Source: Pseudomonas mandelii
Lineage (GTDB): Bacteria > Pseudomonadota > Gammaproteobacteria > Pseudomonadales > Pseudomonadaceae
Direction: 5' to 3'
Length of the DNA: 64,000 nucleotides
Assembly: GCF_006438925.1 (NCBI RefSeq)
Contig: NZ_RCZA01000015.1
Location: 62,001 to 126,000, forward strand
The notes under the pieces are model-generated. The model was not told the origin of the DNA, did not search any database, and was given only the letters and a program-made list of their open reading frames with translations. Positions 24,714 through 32,737 of this stretch are shown in pieces. Both the position numbers and the translations under genes were made by a program. How positions within the stretch are numbered: the stretch's first letter is position 1; each line of letters starts with the position of its first letter.

Positions 24714-24842
24714 TGCGATAATCCGCTGCGTTTATCGAAGTTGCAGTTTTCGAGGAAGTACAGGTGATACCAGTTCGGCTCATAGTTGAGCTTGAAACAG
24801 GGGCATGGAACGACTGCGCATTTAGATGCGTCCTTGCTCGAT
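24710..24842 (-). pseudogene. Deletion scar where rcpA should be
   Basis: The 129-base gap between rcpC and tadZ is where other pseudomonads have the secretin gene rcpA (over 1 kb). It holds two coding-like pieces. First, AAGGA with 9-base spacing leads to ATG 24821 and 13 codons (MRSRSMPLFQAQL, stop at 24780), looking like the start of the next gene. Second, in another frame, an uninterrupted stretch with NWYHLYFLENCNFDKRSGLSQ-like sequence (here given in part) ends at a TGA overlapping the tadZ ATG, looking like the end of a gene coupled to tadZ; it has no start codon. Together they suggest an internal deletion that joined a gene start to a gene end. Confidence 0.55.
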
Positions 24843-25790
24843 TCAGGGGGTTTGTTGGGTGATTTCGTTGCCGCGGATGACTTCCACGCTCGGCTTGCGC
24901 GGTGCTGTGCCGCCGTGGATGGCGACAGGTTTGGGTGGGGGCGTCATGGCCAGCTGGCTGAACTGGATCAACTCGCGGTTGGTACTGGCAAGGTTGGCTG
25001 ATGAATCGCTTTCGCCGGCCCAGTAACGAGCCAGACGTTTTTCATCGGCGCTGCGTACGGCCAGGCGCAACACGCCGGCCTGGGCCGCGAGCATCAACCG
25101 ACTCAGTAGTTGTTCGGGGACGGCAAGCAAGACGCTGCGGGCGCTGGCGCGCAATTGTTCCTGCCTGAGTTTTTCTTCGTTGCTGCGGGCCGGGCTTGCG
25201 GGTTGACCTTCGTTGGTCAACCCCATCTGTTCGCCCACCCCGAGCACCCGCAAGGCCGGCACTACCAGTTGAGCCGACGGCTGAAGGTTGTTGCTGTCCA
25301 TGCGCAGAAACAGCAGCACATCGACGTAGTCCCCCGGTGTCAGTTGCCCACCGGCATTGATCACTTCATCCACCGCGACGGCGAGGGCGCGTTCATCGGG
25401 ACGAATCATCCGCGCCAGTCTGCCGCCGGCTTCGAAACTTTCTTCATTGAGCCAGGTGCCGGCACTGAGGGCGCGCCAGGGTGTTCGGCCAATGGCTTGA
25501 TCGAGGCGGCTCAGGCTGCCGGCCGGGACGGTACGGAGTTTTTCCAGGGTCACGTCGGCGGCGCTGATCGGCATGAACGGTGGCACATCATGCAGCAGCA
25601 CCACCACCGGTTGGCGGGTGGGGTCGTCCACGGGGGCAGGTGTCTGGGCGATGGGGGCAGGCGTAACAATCCCGGGTTGCACGACAGGCTCGGGAATGGG
25701 TTGACGGCTCAGCGTGAGGCCCCAGTAACCGGCAATAATGGCGCCCACCAGAAACAAGCCGGCCAGGCCCAGAGTGATACGACTGTTCAT
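24843..25790 (-). CDS. rcpC: Flp pilus assembly protein RcpC/CpaB
   Basis: A 315-residue CpaB-type protein, periplasmic with one N-terminal membrane anchor (RITLGLAGLFLVGAIIAGYWGL). It then has a Pro-rich linker, an SAF-like beta-clip domain (LPAGSLSRLDQAIGRTPWRALSAGTWLNEESF) and the RcpC/CpaB region with LTPGDYVDVLLFL, ending in the usual VEVIRGNE. ATG 25790 has a GGGAGAG site; the upstream extension is unlikely. First gene of the leftward rcpC-tadZ-tadA-tadB-tadC unit. RcpC normally works with the secretin RcpA, which is absent. Confidence 0.87.
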   Translation of the reverse strand: MNSRITLGLAGLFLVGAIIAGYWGLTLSRQPIPEPVVQPGIVTPAPIAQTPAPVDDPTRQPVVVLLHDVPPFMPISAADVTLEKLRTVPAGSLSRLDQAIGRTPWRALSAGTWLNEESFEAGGRLARMIRPDERALAVAVDEVINAGGQLTPGDYVDVLLFLRMDSNNLQPSAQLVVPALRVLGVGEQMGLTNEGQPASPARSNEEKLRQEQLRASARSVLLAVPEQLLSRLMLAAQAGVLRLAVRSADEKRLARYWAGESDSSANLASTNRELIQFSQLAMTPPPKPVAIHGGTAPRKPSVEVIRGNEITQQTP

Positions 25791-26113
25791 GACGGCTCTC
25801 CCTTTCCTGCTGCTTGAGACCTCGCCGCACCCAACGAGAAAACTTCGCAATCAGGCAGCTATGAACATGGAACTATTTCGCTATTTGACGGTAGCTCAGC
25901 TAGAGCAAAAAGCCATTAAGGGACTGAAAATAACTAACAAAAGTAAGTCGCTAGGGCGAAAACGTGACTTTTTTGGCGTCAACGAAGCAACTAATACTTT
26001 AGTGATAATTCGTTCTTACAGTTGTGGGTATGGGGAATGCCGACAATGCTGATGCTGGCAAAGGGGAATCATGTTGCGACCGTGCAACACCCGTCGTATC
26101 CAGGAGAAACGTC
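25791..26113. promoter_or_regulatory. AT-rich divergent region between rcpC and flp
   Basis: This 323-base spacer must hold promoters for the leftward tad genes and the rightward flp gene. The part at about 25865-26035 is strikingly AT-rich for this genome (CTAACAAAAGTAAGTCG, ACTAATACTTTAGTGATAATTCG). That suits binding by PprB or H-NS-type MvaT proteins. I could not define a specific box. Confidence 0.55.
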
Positions 26114-26311
26114 ATGTCCTTTTCCAAACTTGCTCAGAAGATCAAATCCCACATCGTTTTTTTCAAGGGACTGGCCAAAGATAGCGAAGGTGCTTCGGGT
26201 ATCGAATACGCCATTATTGCGGGCATGGTGGCAGTCGCTCTAGCGGCGTTTGTGACGCCGATCTCCAACGCTGTCACCGCCATGTTTACCACTATTCAGG
26301 GCGCACTATAA
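26114..26311 (+). CDS. flp: Flp type IVb pilin
   Basis: A 65-residue type IVb prepilin, the main Flp pilus subunit. The leader ends in KDSEG; cleavage before ASGIEYAIIAGMVAVALAAFV puts Glu at +5 and Tyr at +6, as in Flp pilins. The hydrophobic helix is complete and the mature part short, as usual. ATG 26114 has CAGGAGAAACGTC just upstream. It is divergent from rcpC; the pilin gene looks intact and expressible. Confidence 0.93.
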   Translation: MSFSKLAQKIKSHIVFFKGLAKDSEGASGIEYAIIAGMVAVALAAFVTPISNAVTAMFTTIQGAL

Positions 26312-26395
26312 CGGTGAGGCGAGTTCTTGCCGGCAACTTGCGAATGTGCCAAAGGGGTTCTAACGTCAGCGCTTAGTCCATTGCAGGTGTTGCCC

Positions 26396-26809
26396 ATGAA
26401 CGCTCCCTCACTTCCACGCCAACAGCTTCTTCTGGTCGATGATGAGGAGGACGCATTGCTGGAGTTGGCGGAGTTGCTGGAGGGCGAGGGCTTCAATTGC
26501 TTTACCGCCACCTCGGTCAAACTCGCGTTGCACCATCTGACGCGCCACCCTGATATTGCGTTGGTGATCACTGATCTGCGGATGCCGGAGGAGAGCGGCA
26601 TGTCGTTGATCAAGCGATTGCGCGAGCATACGTCCCGCCAGCATTTGCCGGTGATTGTGACGTCGGGGCATGCGGACATGGAGGATGTCAGTGACATGTT
26701 GCGGTTGCAGGTGCTCGACCTGTTTCGCAAGCCGATTTATCACGTGCGGTTGTTGGAGACGTTGAATAATTTGTTTCCGCAGCCTTGCATGGATTTAGTG
26801 AGTCCGTGA
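26396..26809 (+). CDS. Stand-alone receiver-domain protein
   Basis: A 137-residue single receiver domain: LLLVDDEEDALLELAEL at the start, acceptor D60 in LVITDLRMPEESG, T/S in VIVTSGH and Lys in FRKPI. No output domain follows. It lies 84 bases after flp on the same strand, so it may be read through from the flp promoter or be part of Tad/Ppr signalling. The frame is open upstream to 26327, but ATG 26396 starts directly before the domain. Specific partner unknown. Confidence 0.82.
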   Translation: MNAPSLPRQQLLLVDDEEDALLELAELLEGEGFNCFTATSVKLALHHLTRHPDIALVITDLRMPEESGMSLIKRLREHTSRQHLPVIVTSGHADMEDVSDMLRLQVLDLFRKPIYHVRLLETLNNLFPQPCMDLVSP

Positions 26810-26849
26810 TGACGGCGCTGGATAACATCAATCCGCAGGAGTAGCTGAT

Positions 26850-26933
26850 TGATCGTTCCCCCGCTCTGCGTGGGAATGCAGCCCGGGACGCTCTGCGTCC
26901 CAAGAGCCGAACGCAGAGCGTGGGACCGTTCGG
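26850..26933. repeat. Intergenic repeat GTTCCC..GCTCTGCGTGGGAATGC
   Basis: GATCGTTCCCCCGCTCTGCGTGGGAATGCAGCCCGGGACGCTCTGCGTCCC followed by the inverted CGCAGAGCGTGGGACC makes an imperfect hairpin between the receiver gene and the convergent MaoC gene. This matches a known dispersed pseudomonad intergenic repeat (recalled) and is distinct from the REP families. Only one copy is in the window. Confidence 0.65.
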
Positions 26934-26934
26934 G

Positions 26935-27789
26935 TCAGGCAACCGGCCGCCAATGCCCCGCCATATGCTCAAGATTCCCCGCACCCACCAACAGCAAATC
27001 CCCGCTCGACCCCGCCGCACTGGCCAGCAACGTCACCTCACTGGGCAAGCGCACCGGTTTGCGAAATTGCACCGCAATCTCGACATTTGCCGCCGGCAGA
27101 TGATCGGCAAGCGCCGCAAGGGTTCGGGCCTTGATCCACAACCCATGGGCGATGGCCGTCGGGAAACCGAAGAGTTTGGCGCTGACGGCACTCAGGTGAA
27201 TCGGGTTGTAGTCGCCGGACACTTTGGCGTACTGCCGCCCAATGTCCGACGGCGCTTTCCAGCGGGCCACTTCCGACATTTTCAGCGTCGATGCCAACAC
27301 TTCATCGACGGGCTCGCCTGCGAGTTTGACCCCGCGGCACAACATCTGGCTTTCAGCTTCCCACAACGTCCCCAGCTGATCGTCGAGTGTCGTCACAAGG
27401 TCGAACGTCGCGCCTTTTTCATGGGGCTGAAGGTTTTGCACCTGCACGCTGACCCGCACGCGATTCACGCCGCCCATAGGGCGAAAGATGCGAATGCGGT
27501 TGCTCAGGTGAATCAACCCCAGCAGCGGGAACGGAAATTCCTTGGCCGTCAGCAATTGCATCTGCAATGCGAACGCGAGGATGTGTGGATAGGTTGGCGG
27601 CAACAAACCGTTTTCGGCAAAACCGCAGACCTTGCGATAGTCCGCCAGACGCTTGGGGTCGACATTGATCCAGCAGCGCAGACCCGAATCGGGCAGGGTG
27701 GTGCCGGTGATTTTGCGTCGCGTTGCGGCCCGCACGTACAGTCCCGACAGGCTTGGTTCGCGGTTGAGTGTGTGCCAATCGATGATCAT
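26935..27789 (-). CDS. MaoC-family (R)-specific enoyl hydratase
   Basis: A 284-residue MaoC/hotdog protein that should hydrate 2-enoyl-CoA or -ACP. The C-terminal hydratase-2 motif is complete: YAKVSGDYNPIHLSAVSAKLFGFPTAIAHGLW, carrying the catalytic Asp and His. The N-terminal half is a second, degenerate hotdog. I start it at ATG 27789. It begins 2 bases after the stop of the FabG-like gene, so they form one leftward transcript. With the thiolase across the divergent promoter, it suits a fatty-acyl cycle. Confidence 0.87.
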   Translation of the reverse strand: MIIDWHTLNREPSLSGLYVRAATRRKITGTTLPDSGLRCWINVDPKRLADYRKVCGFAENGLLPPTYPHILAFALQMQLLTAKEFPFPLLGLIHLSNRIRIFRPMGGVNRVRVSVQVQNLQPHEKGATFDLVTTLDDQLGTLWEAESQMLCRGVKLAGEPVDEVLASTLKMSEVARWKAPSDIGRQYAKVSGDYNPIHLSAVSAKLFGFPTAIAHGLWIKARTLAALADHLPAANVEIAVQFRKPVRLPSEVTLLASAAGSSGDLLLVGAGNLEHMAGHWRPVA

Positions 27790-27791
27790 GC

Positions 27792-29144
27792 CTAAGCCCC
27801 CAAAACACTTTGTCCGCACACCCGCAGCGCTTGACCGGTAAACGCGCCGGTGCCCGGTTGAGCCAGCCACGCCACCGCTTCGGCGACGTCTTGCGGCAGG
27901 CCGCCCTGGCCCAGCGAACTCATGCGCCGCCCGGCCTCACGCACGCCGAACGGAAGATGCGCGGTCATCTGGGTTTCGATGAAACCGGGTGCTACCGCAT
28001 TGATGCTGATGCCGCGTTCATTGAGCGTCGGCGCCCAGGCCTGGGCCAGGCCGATCAGCCCGGCCTTGCTCGCGGCGTAATTGGTTTGCCCGCGATTGCC
28101 GGCGATGCCGCTGATGGACGCCAGCAGGATCACCCGGCCATTGTCGTGCAGGGTGCCGCTGTCGAGCAGCGCCTTGGTCAGCACTTGCGGCGCATTGAGG
28201 TTGACCGCCAGCACCGCGTCCCAGAATTCCGGGGTCATGTTGGCCAGGGTTTTATCCCGGGTGATGCCAGCGTTGTGCACCACGATGTCGATGCCGTCGG
28301 GCAGTTGCTCGACCAACTGCGCAGCGGCATCTTCGGCGCAAATGTCCAGGGTGATGCTGCGCCCGCCGAGGCGTGCGGCGAGGGCTTCGAGATCAGTCTT
28401 GGCCGGTGCTACGTCGAGCAGGATCACGTCGGCCCCGTCACGGGCCAGGGTTTCGGCGATGGAGGCGCCAATGCCGCGTGCAGCACCCGTGACCAGTGCC
28501 TTGCGGCCGGACAATGGGCGAGTCCAGTCCGTCACCTGCGTATCGCAGGCATTCAAGCGAATCACTTGCCCGGAAACGAACGCACTTTTGGGCGAGAGGA
28601 AAAACCTCAGCGGGCCTTCCAGTTGATCCTCCGCACCTTCGCCGACGTAAATCAGCTGCAAGGTGCCGCCGCTGCGCAGTTCCTTGGCCAACGAGCGGCT
28701 GAAGCCTTCCAGCGCTCGTTGGGTACTGGCGGCGAACGGATCGCTCAAGGTCTCCGGCGCGCGACCCAGAATCACCAGGTGCGCGCTGCTGTCGAGGTTT
28801 TTAATCAACGGCTGGAAGAACTCGCGCAACTGTTTGAGTTGATCGGTCTGCACCAGGTCGCTGGCGTCAAACACCACGGCTTTGAGTTTGGGGCCGTGAC
28901 CGGGAATCCACGCGGTGGCCAGCGAAGGCTCGGTGCCGTAGCTGTAAATCGCGTCGGTCAGACGGTTGGCGAAGGTGACGATTTTTTCCGTCAAGGGGCC
29001 ACCGCCTAACAGCAGCGCCCCCTCGACAGGCCGCAGCCGGCCGGCTTGCCAGCGCTCCAGCCGAACCGGCGATGGCAGACCCAGGGCCCCGACCAAACGA
29101 TGGCCGATGGACGAATTGGCGAAGTCGATATAGCGGTCAGACAT
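27792..29144 (-). CDS. High-molecular-weight 3-oxoacyl reductase (HMwFabG)
   Basis: A 450-residue short-chain reductase of the FabG4/HMwFabG type. It has a flavodoxin-like N-terminal domain (about 1-205), then a classic SDR: nucleotide motif VTGAARGIGASIAE, HNAGITRDKTLANM, catalytic Ser in LLASISGIAGNRG and YAASK, and GISINAVAPGFIETQM. This branch usually uses NADH and acts on 3-oxoacyl-CoA or -ACP. ATG 29144 has GGAG 8 bases upstream; the GTG at 29153 is less likely. Its neighbours are the MaoC hydratase and, divergently, the thiolase. Confidence 0.9.
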   Translation of the reverse strand: MSDRYIDFANSSIGHRLVGALGLPSPVRLERWQAGRLRPVEGALLLGGGPLTEKIVTFANRLTDAIYSYGTEPSLATAWIPGHGPKLKAVVFDASDLVQTDQLKQLREFFQPLIKNLDSSAHLVILGRAPETLSDPFAASTQRALEGFSRSLAKELRSGGTLQLIYVGEGAEDQLEGPLRFFLSPKSAFVSGQVIRLNACDTQVTDWTRPLSGRKALVTGAARGIGASIAETLARDGADVILLDVAPAKTDLEALAARLGGRSITLDICAEDAAAQLVEQLPDGIDIVVHNAGITRDKTLANMTPEFWDAVLAVNLNAPQVLTKALLDSGTLHDNGRVILLASISGIAGNRGQTNYAASKAGLIGLAQAWAPTLNERGISINAVAPGFIETQMTAHLPFGVREAGRRMSSLGQGGLPQDVAEAVAWLAQPGTGAFTGQALRVCGQSVLGA

Positions 29145-29234
29145 GTAACGCACTCCAGCAGCTGGGGTTCAAAGTGTGGACCATGAATGGCAATCAGTCG
29201 TTCGATCCACGAGATAAGGCCTACGCTTGATCAT

Positions 29235-29319
29235 TGTAGGAGCTGCCGAAGGCTGCGATCTTTTGATCTTGATCCCAAAAAACAGAGTCAAAAGATCGCA
29301 GCCTTCGGCAGCTCCTACA
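29235..29319. repeat. Paired REP element, family A
   Basis: TGTAGGAGCTGCCGAAGGCTGCGATCTTTTGATC and its inverse face each other around a short AAAAAACAG centre. It lies in the divergent region between the HMwFabG and thiolase genes, an unusual place for REPs, which mostly follow genes. Confidence 0.92.
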
Positions 29320-29361
29320 GGAGGCGGTGTTCACAATTGAATATTTCATCAGGAGCTTTTC

Positions 29362-30639
29362 ATGACTCAACTGCGCCGCGTTGCGATTATTGGTGGTAAC
29401 CGTATCCCCTTTGCCCGGTCCAACGGGCCGTACGCCACTGCCAGTAACCAGGCGATGTTCACCGCAGCGCTGGAAGGCCTGATAGAGCGCTATAACCTTC
29501 ACGGTGTGCGCATGGGCGAAGTGGCAGCGGGTGCGCTGGTCAAGTATTTGCGCGATTACGGCCTGACCCGCGAATGCGTGCTGGGCTCGCGGTTGTCGCC
29601 GATGACGCCGGCCTACGACATCCAGCAAGCCTGCGGCACGGGGCTGGAGGCGACATTGCTGGTGGCGAACAAAATCGCCCTGGGTCAGATCGAATGTGGC
29701 ATTGCCGGTGGCGTCGACACAGCCTCGGACGTGCCGATCGGTGTTAACGAAGGCCTGCGCAAGATCCTCCTGCAGGCCAATCGCGCCCGAAGCACCGCCG
29801 ACAAACTGAAAACCTTCCTGCAACTGCGTCCCCGCCATTTGATGCCCTACTTTCCAAGCATCGGCGAGCCGCGCACCGGCCGGTCGATGGGCGAACACTG
29901 TGAAATGATGGCCCAGACCTGGAGCATCCCGCGTGACGAACAGGATCAGCTGACCCTGGAAAGTCATCAGAAACTGGCCGTGTCCTACGCCGAAGGCTGG
30001 CACAACGATTTGATGACACCGTTCCTCGGCCTGACCCGGGACAACAACCTGCGCCCGGACCTAACCCTGGAAAAACTGGCCTCACTGAAACCGGCCTTCG
30101 AGAAAAGCGCCAAGGGCACCCTGACCGCGGGCAATTCCACGCCACTCACCGATGGTGCGTCGGTGGTGCTGCTGGGCAGTGAGGAATGGGCGAAAGAGCG
30201 CGGCTTGCCGATCCTCGCCTATTGGCGTGACGGCGAGACGGCGGCGGTGGATTTCGTCAACGGTGCGGAAGGATTGTTGATGGCGCCGGTGTATGCGGTG
30301 CCGCGTTTGCTGGCGCGCAACGGCCTGACCTTGCAGGACTTCGATTATTACGAAATCCACGAAGCCTTCGCCGCGCAGGTGCTCTGCACGCTAAAGGCCT
30401 GGGAGGATCCGGAATATTGCAAAACCCGCCTCGGTCTCGATGCGCCACTGGGCTCCATCGACCGCAGCCGCCTCAATGTCAAAGGCAGTTCACTGGCGGT
30501 GGGGCATCCGTTTGCCGCGACCGGCGCACGCATCGTCGCGAGCCTGGCGAAGTTGCTGGATGCGGCGGGCAAGGGCCGAGGGTTGATCTCGATCTGCGCC
30601 GCCGGTGGCCAGGGGGTTACGGCGATTATTGAGCGCTGA
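29362..30639 (+). CDS. Acetyl-CoA C-acyltransferase (thiolase)
   Basis: A 425-residue thiolase, close in size to FadI/PA4785-type enzymes, that cleaves or forms 3-oxoacyl-CoA. The nucleophile Cys is in QQACGTGLEATL, the catalytic His in YYEIHEAFAAQVL and GHPFAATGARI, and the final Cys in ISICAAGGQG. Together with the divergent reductase and hydratase it completes most of a beta-oxidation-like cycle. It overlaps the convergent BASS transporter by 14 bases. Confidence 0.92.
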   Translation: MTQLRRVAIIGGNRIPFARSNGPYATASNQAMFTAALEGLIERYNLHGVRMGEVAAGALVKYLRDYGLTRECVLGSRLSPMTPAYDIQQACGTGLEATLLVANKIALGQIECGIAGGVDTASDVPIGVNEGLRKILLQANRARSTADKLKTFLQLRPRHLMPYFPSIGEPRTGRSMGEHCEMMAQTWSIPRDEQDQLTLESHQKLAVSYAEGWHNDLMTPFLGLTRDNNLRPDLTLEKLASLKPAFEKSAKGTLTAGNSTPLTDGASVVLLGSEEWAKERGLPILAYWRDGETAAVDFVNGAEGLLMAPVYAVPRLLARNGLTLQDFDYYEIHEAFAAQVLCTLKAWEDPEYCKTRLGLDAPLGSIDRSRLNVKGSSLAVGHPFAATGARIVASLAKLLDAAGKGRGLISICAAGGQGVTAIIER

Positions 30640-31654
30640 GGCTCGCGGCGCTTTGCTGTGCGGCCCGCTGCCGGTTGCGGTTGGCGTAACTCTCGGCCAT
30701 GACCGAGCAGACGATCAGCTGCAACGGGTGGTAGATCATGATCGGCAGCAGGATCAGCCCAAGCCCCGGGTTGGCGCCGAAGATCAGCGCCGCCATTGGC
30801 GCGCCGGCGGCCAGGGATTTCTTGCTGGCGCAAAATACCGCGGCGATTTCATCGGCCGGGCTGAATTTCAATGCGCGAGCGGTGCGGGTGGTCATCCACA
30901 GGATGATCGCCAGCAGGATCGCACTGCCGATCAGTGCCGTGAGGATCACGCTGTTGCCCTGCTTTTGCCACATCCCCGAGACCATCGAATTGCAGAACGC
31001 CGCGTAGACCAGCAACAGAATCACCAGCTTGTCGGCGATATTGGTATAGCGCTTGTGGCGGGCGAAGAACTTGCCCAGGAATGGCCGCAACATTTGGCCG
31101 AGCACCAGCGGTAACAGCAACATGGCGCAGAGGTCGAGCAGGGTTGAGCCCAGATCGATGCCGCCAGCGCCGCTGCCGACCACGAAACTCACCAGCAACG
31201 GCGTCAGGAAAATCCCCAGCACGCTGGACAGGCTCGCGTTGAGAATCGCCGCCGGTACGTTGCCGCCCGCGCTGCCGGTCAGGGCCACAGACGAGGAGAT
31301 GGTCGAGGGCAGGGCACAGAGGTACAGGAAACCCAGCATCAGTAGCGACGGAATGTGCGAACCCAACAGCTTGTCACTGAGCAGCCAGATCAGCGGAAAC
31401 ACCGCGAAGGTGAAACCCTGAACCATTACGTGCAGCTTCCAGTTTTTCAGACCGTGAGTGATCTGCTCGCTGGACAGGTTGACCCCGTGCAGGAAGAACA
31501 CCAGGAACACACCGATATTGATCACGTATTCAGCATGCATTCCGCCGCCGGTGGCACCAAAGGTCGGGAAGAAATACGCCAGCAGCGTGGCGATCAACAT
31601 GCCGCACAAGAACCAGTCGGTGACCACGCGTTTGAGGTGTTTGAAGGCATGCAT
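30626..31654 (-). CDS. Bile acid:sodium symporter family (BASS) transporter
   Basis: A 342-residue SBF-like membrane protein with about ten hydrophobic segments. Landmarks are HGVNLSSEQITHGLKNW, LPSTISSSVALTGSAGGNVPAAILNASLSSVLG (crossover region) and KSLAAGAPMAALIFG. In bacteria such proteins move organic anions with Na+; the substrate cannot be told. I chose MHAFKHLKR at 31654; MYSVPV at 31672 is an alternative. It is divergent from an AraC regulator that may control it. Confidence 0.85.
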   Translation of the reverse strand: MHAFKHLKRVVTDWFLCGMLIATLLAYFFPTFGATGGGMHAEYVINIGVFLVFFLHGVNLSSEQITHGLKNWKLHVMVQGFTFAVFPLIWLLSDKLLGSHIPSLLMLGFLYLCALPSTISSSVALTGSAGGNVPAAILNASLSSVLGIFLTPLLVSFVVGSGAGGIDLGSTLLDLCAMLLLPLVLGQMLRPFLGKFFARHKRYTNIADKLVILLLVYAAFCNSMVSGMWQKQGNSVILTALIGSAILLAIILWMTTRTARALKFSPADEIAAVFCASKKSLAAGAPMAALIFGANPGLGLILLPIMIYHPLQLIVCSVMAESYANRNRQRAAQQSAASLSAQ

Positions 31655-31738
31655 AACAGGCACCGAATACATTTGTAAGAATTGGTGACTTAGCCTAACG
31701 TCGGCTTCATCAGCCGTCTTGCGACATAAGGCCAATCA

Positions 31739-32530
31739 ATGCCGACTAACGGACAACTTTCCCTCGAGCGGACGATTCCGACGCTGACGGCGCTCCCGCG
31801 TCCGCTGTATGCCCGTGCGGAAAGTCTCAACGCCGGTTCATGGACGCCGCCGCATCGGCACGATTGGGTGCAGTTTTCCTACGCGATCAGCGGCGTTCTC
31901 GGCGTGCACACCGCCGAAGGCAGTTTCTTTGCGCCGCCGCAGTGGGGAATCTGGATTCCGGCGGATCTCGAACACCAAGTGGTGACTTCGATGCGCGCCG
32001 AGATGCGCAGCCTCTATGTGCGCCGCGAGGATTGTGAATGGGCGGACGGGCGCTGCCGAGTGCTGGAAGTGACGCCGTTGGCCCGGGAGCTGATCAAGAG
32101 TTTTTGTTTGCTGCCGGTTGAATATCCACAGGGCGACAGTCAGGAGGCGCGGCTGGTGAGTGTGCTGCTGGATCAGTTGGCGCATCTGCCGGAAGTTAGC
32201 TTCTCGCTGCCGTTGCCGCGCCATGAACGGTTGCTGGGGTTGTGCAACGAGCTGATCGAAAGCCCTGAGCGCAATGTGACCTTGCAGGCGTGGGCCGAGC
32301 GGTTGGGGACGTCGGAGAAGACCTTGATGCGGTTGTTCCAGCGGGAAACCGGGTTGAGCTTTCGGGGGTGGCGCCAGCGGATGCGATTGCTGTCGTCGCT
32401 GAGTTTGCTGGAGGAGGGCGACAGCGTGACCAATGCCGCGCTGTCTTGTGGGTATGACTCGACGTCGGCGTTTATTGCGGCGTTTAAGGGATTGTTTGGG
32501 TATACGCCTGGAGAATTATTTCGGCAGTGA
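31739..32530 (+). CDS. AraC-family transcriptional regulator
   Basis: A 263-residue regulator with an N-terminal cupin (WTPPHRHDWVQFSYAISGVLGVHT, PPQWGIWIPADLEHQV) and a C-terminal AraC double helix-turn-helix (ERNVTLQAWAERLGTSEKTLMRLFQRETGLSFRGWRQRMRL and CGYDSTSAFIAAFKGLFGYTPGE). The ligand is unknown. It lies 84 bases from the divergent BASS transporter gene, which suggests local control of transport. Confidence 0.9.
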   Translation: MPTNGQLSLERTIPTLTALPRPLYARAESLNAGSWTPPHRHDWVQFSYAISGVLGVHTAEGSFFAPPQWGIWIPADLEHQVVTSMRAEMRSLYVRREDCEWADGRCRVLEVTPLARELIKSFCLLPVEYPQGDSQEARLVSVLLDQLAHLPEVSFSLPLPRHERLLGLCNELIESPERNVTLQAWAERLGTSEKTLMRLFQRETGLSFRGWRQRMRLLSSLSLLEEGDSVTNAALSCGYDSTSAFIAAFKGLFGYTPGELFRQ

Positions 32531-32535
32531 GATCC

Positions 32536-32716
32536 AGCCCCTCACCCTAACCCTCTCCCCAAGGGGCGAGGGGACTTATTGGGGATATCTCGAGAAAATC
32601 TTCGACCTGAAATATAGAGTCGAACTCAGGATTTGAAAGCGATGGAGATCGGCTCCCTTTCCCCCTCTCCCCACTGGGGCGGTCCGACGTTTCGGGAGGG
32701 CTGGGGTGAGGGGTGG
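32536..32716. repeat. CCCTCACCC-type inverted repeat, MITE-like
   Basis: CCCCTCACCCTAACCCTCTCCCC at the left and CCCTTTCCCCCTCTCCCC..GGGCTGGGGTGAGGGG at the right give inverted termini. An AT-rich centre of about 90 bases lies between them, and an inner palindrome CCCAAGGGGCGAGGGG at the left. The whole intergenic space between the convergent AraC and chemoreceptor genes is this element. No transposase is present, so it would be non-autonomous. Confidence 0.6.
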
Positions 32717-32737
32717 ATCTAAAACCACCCCCCATTC

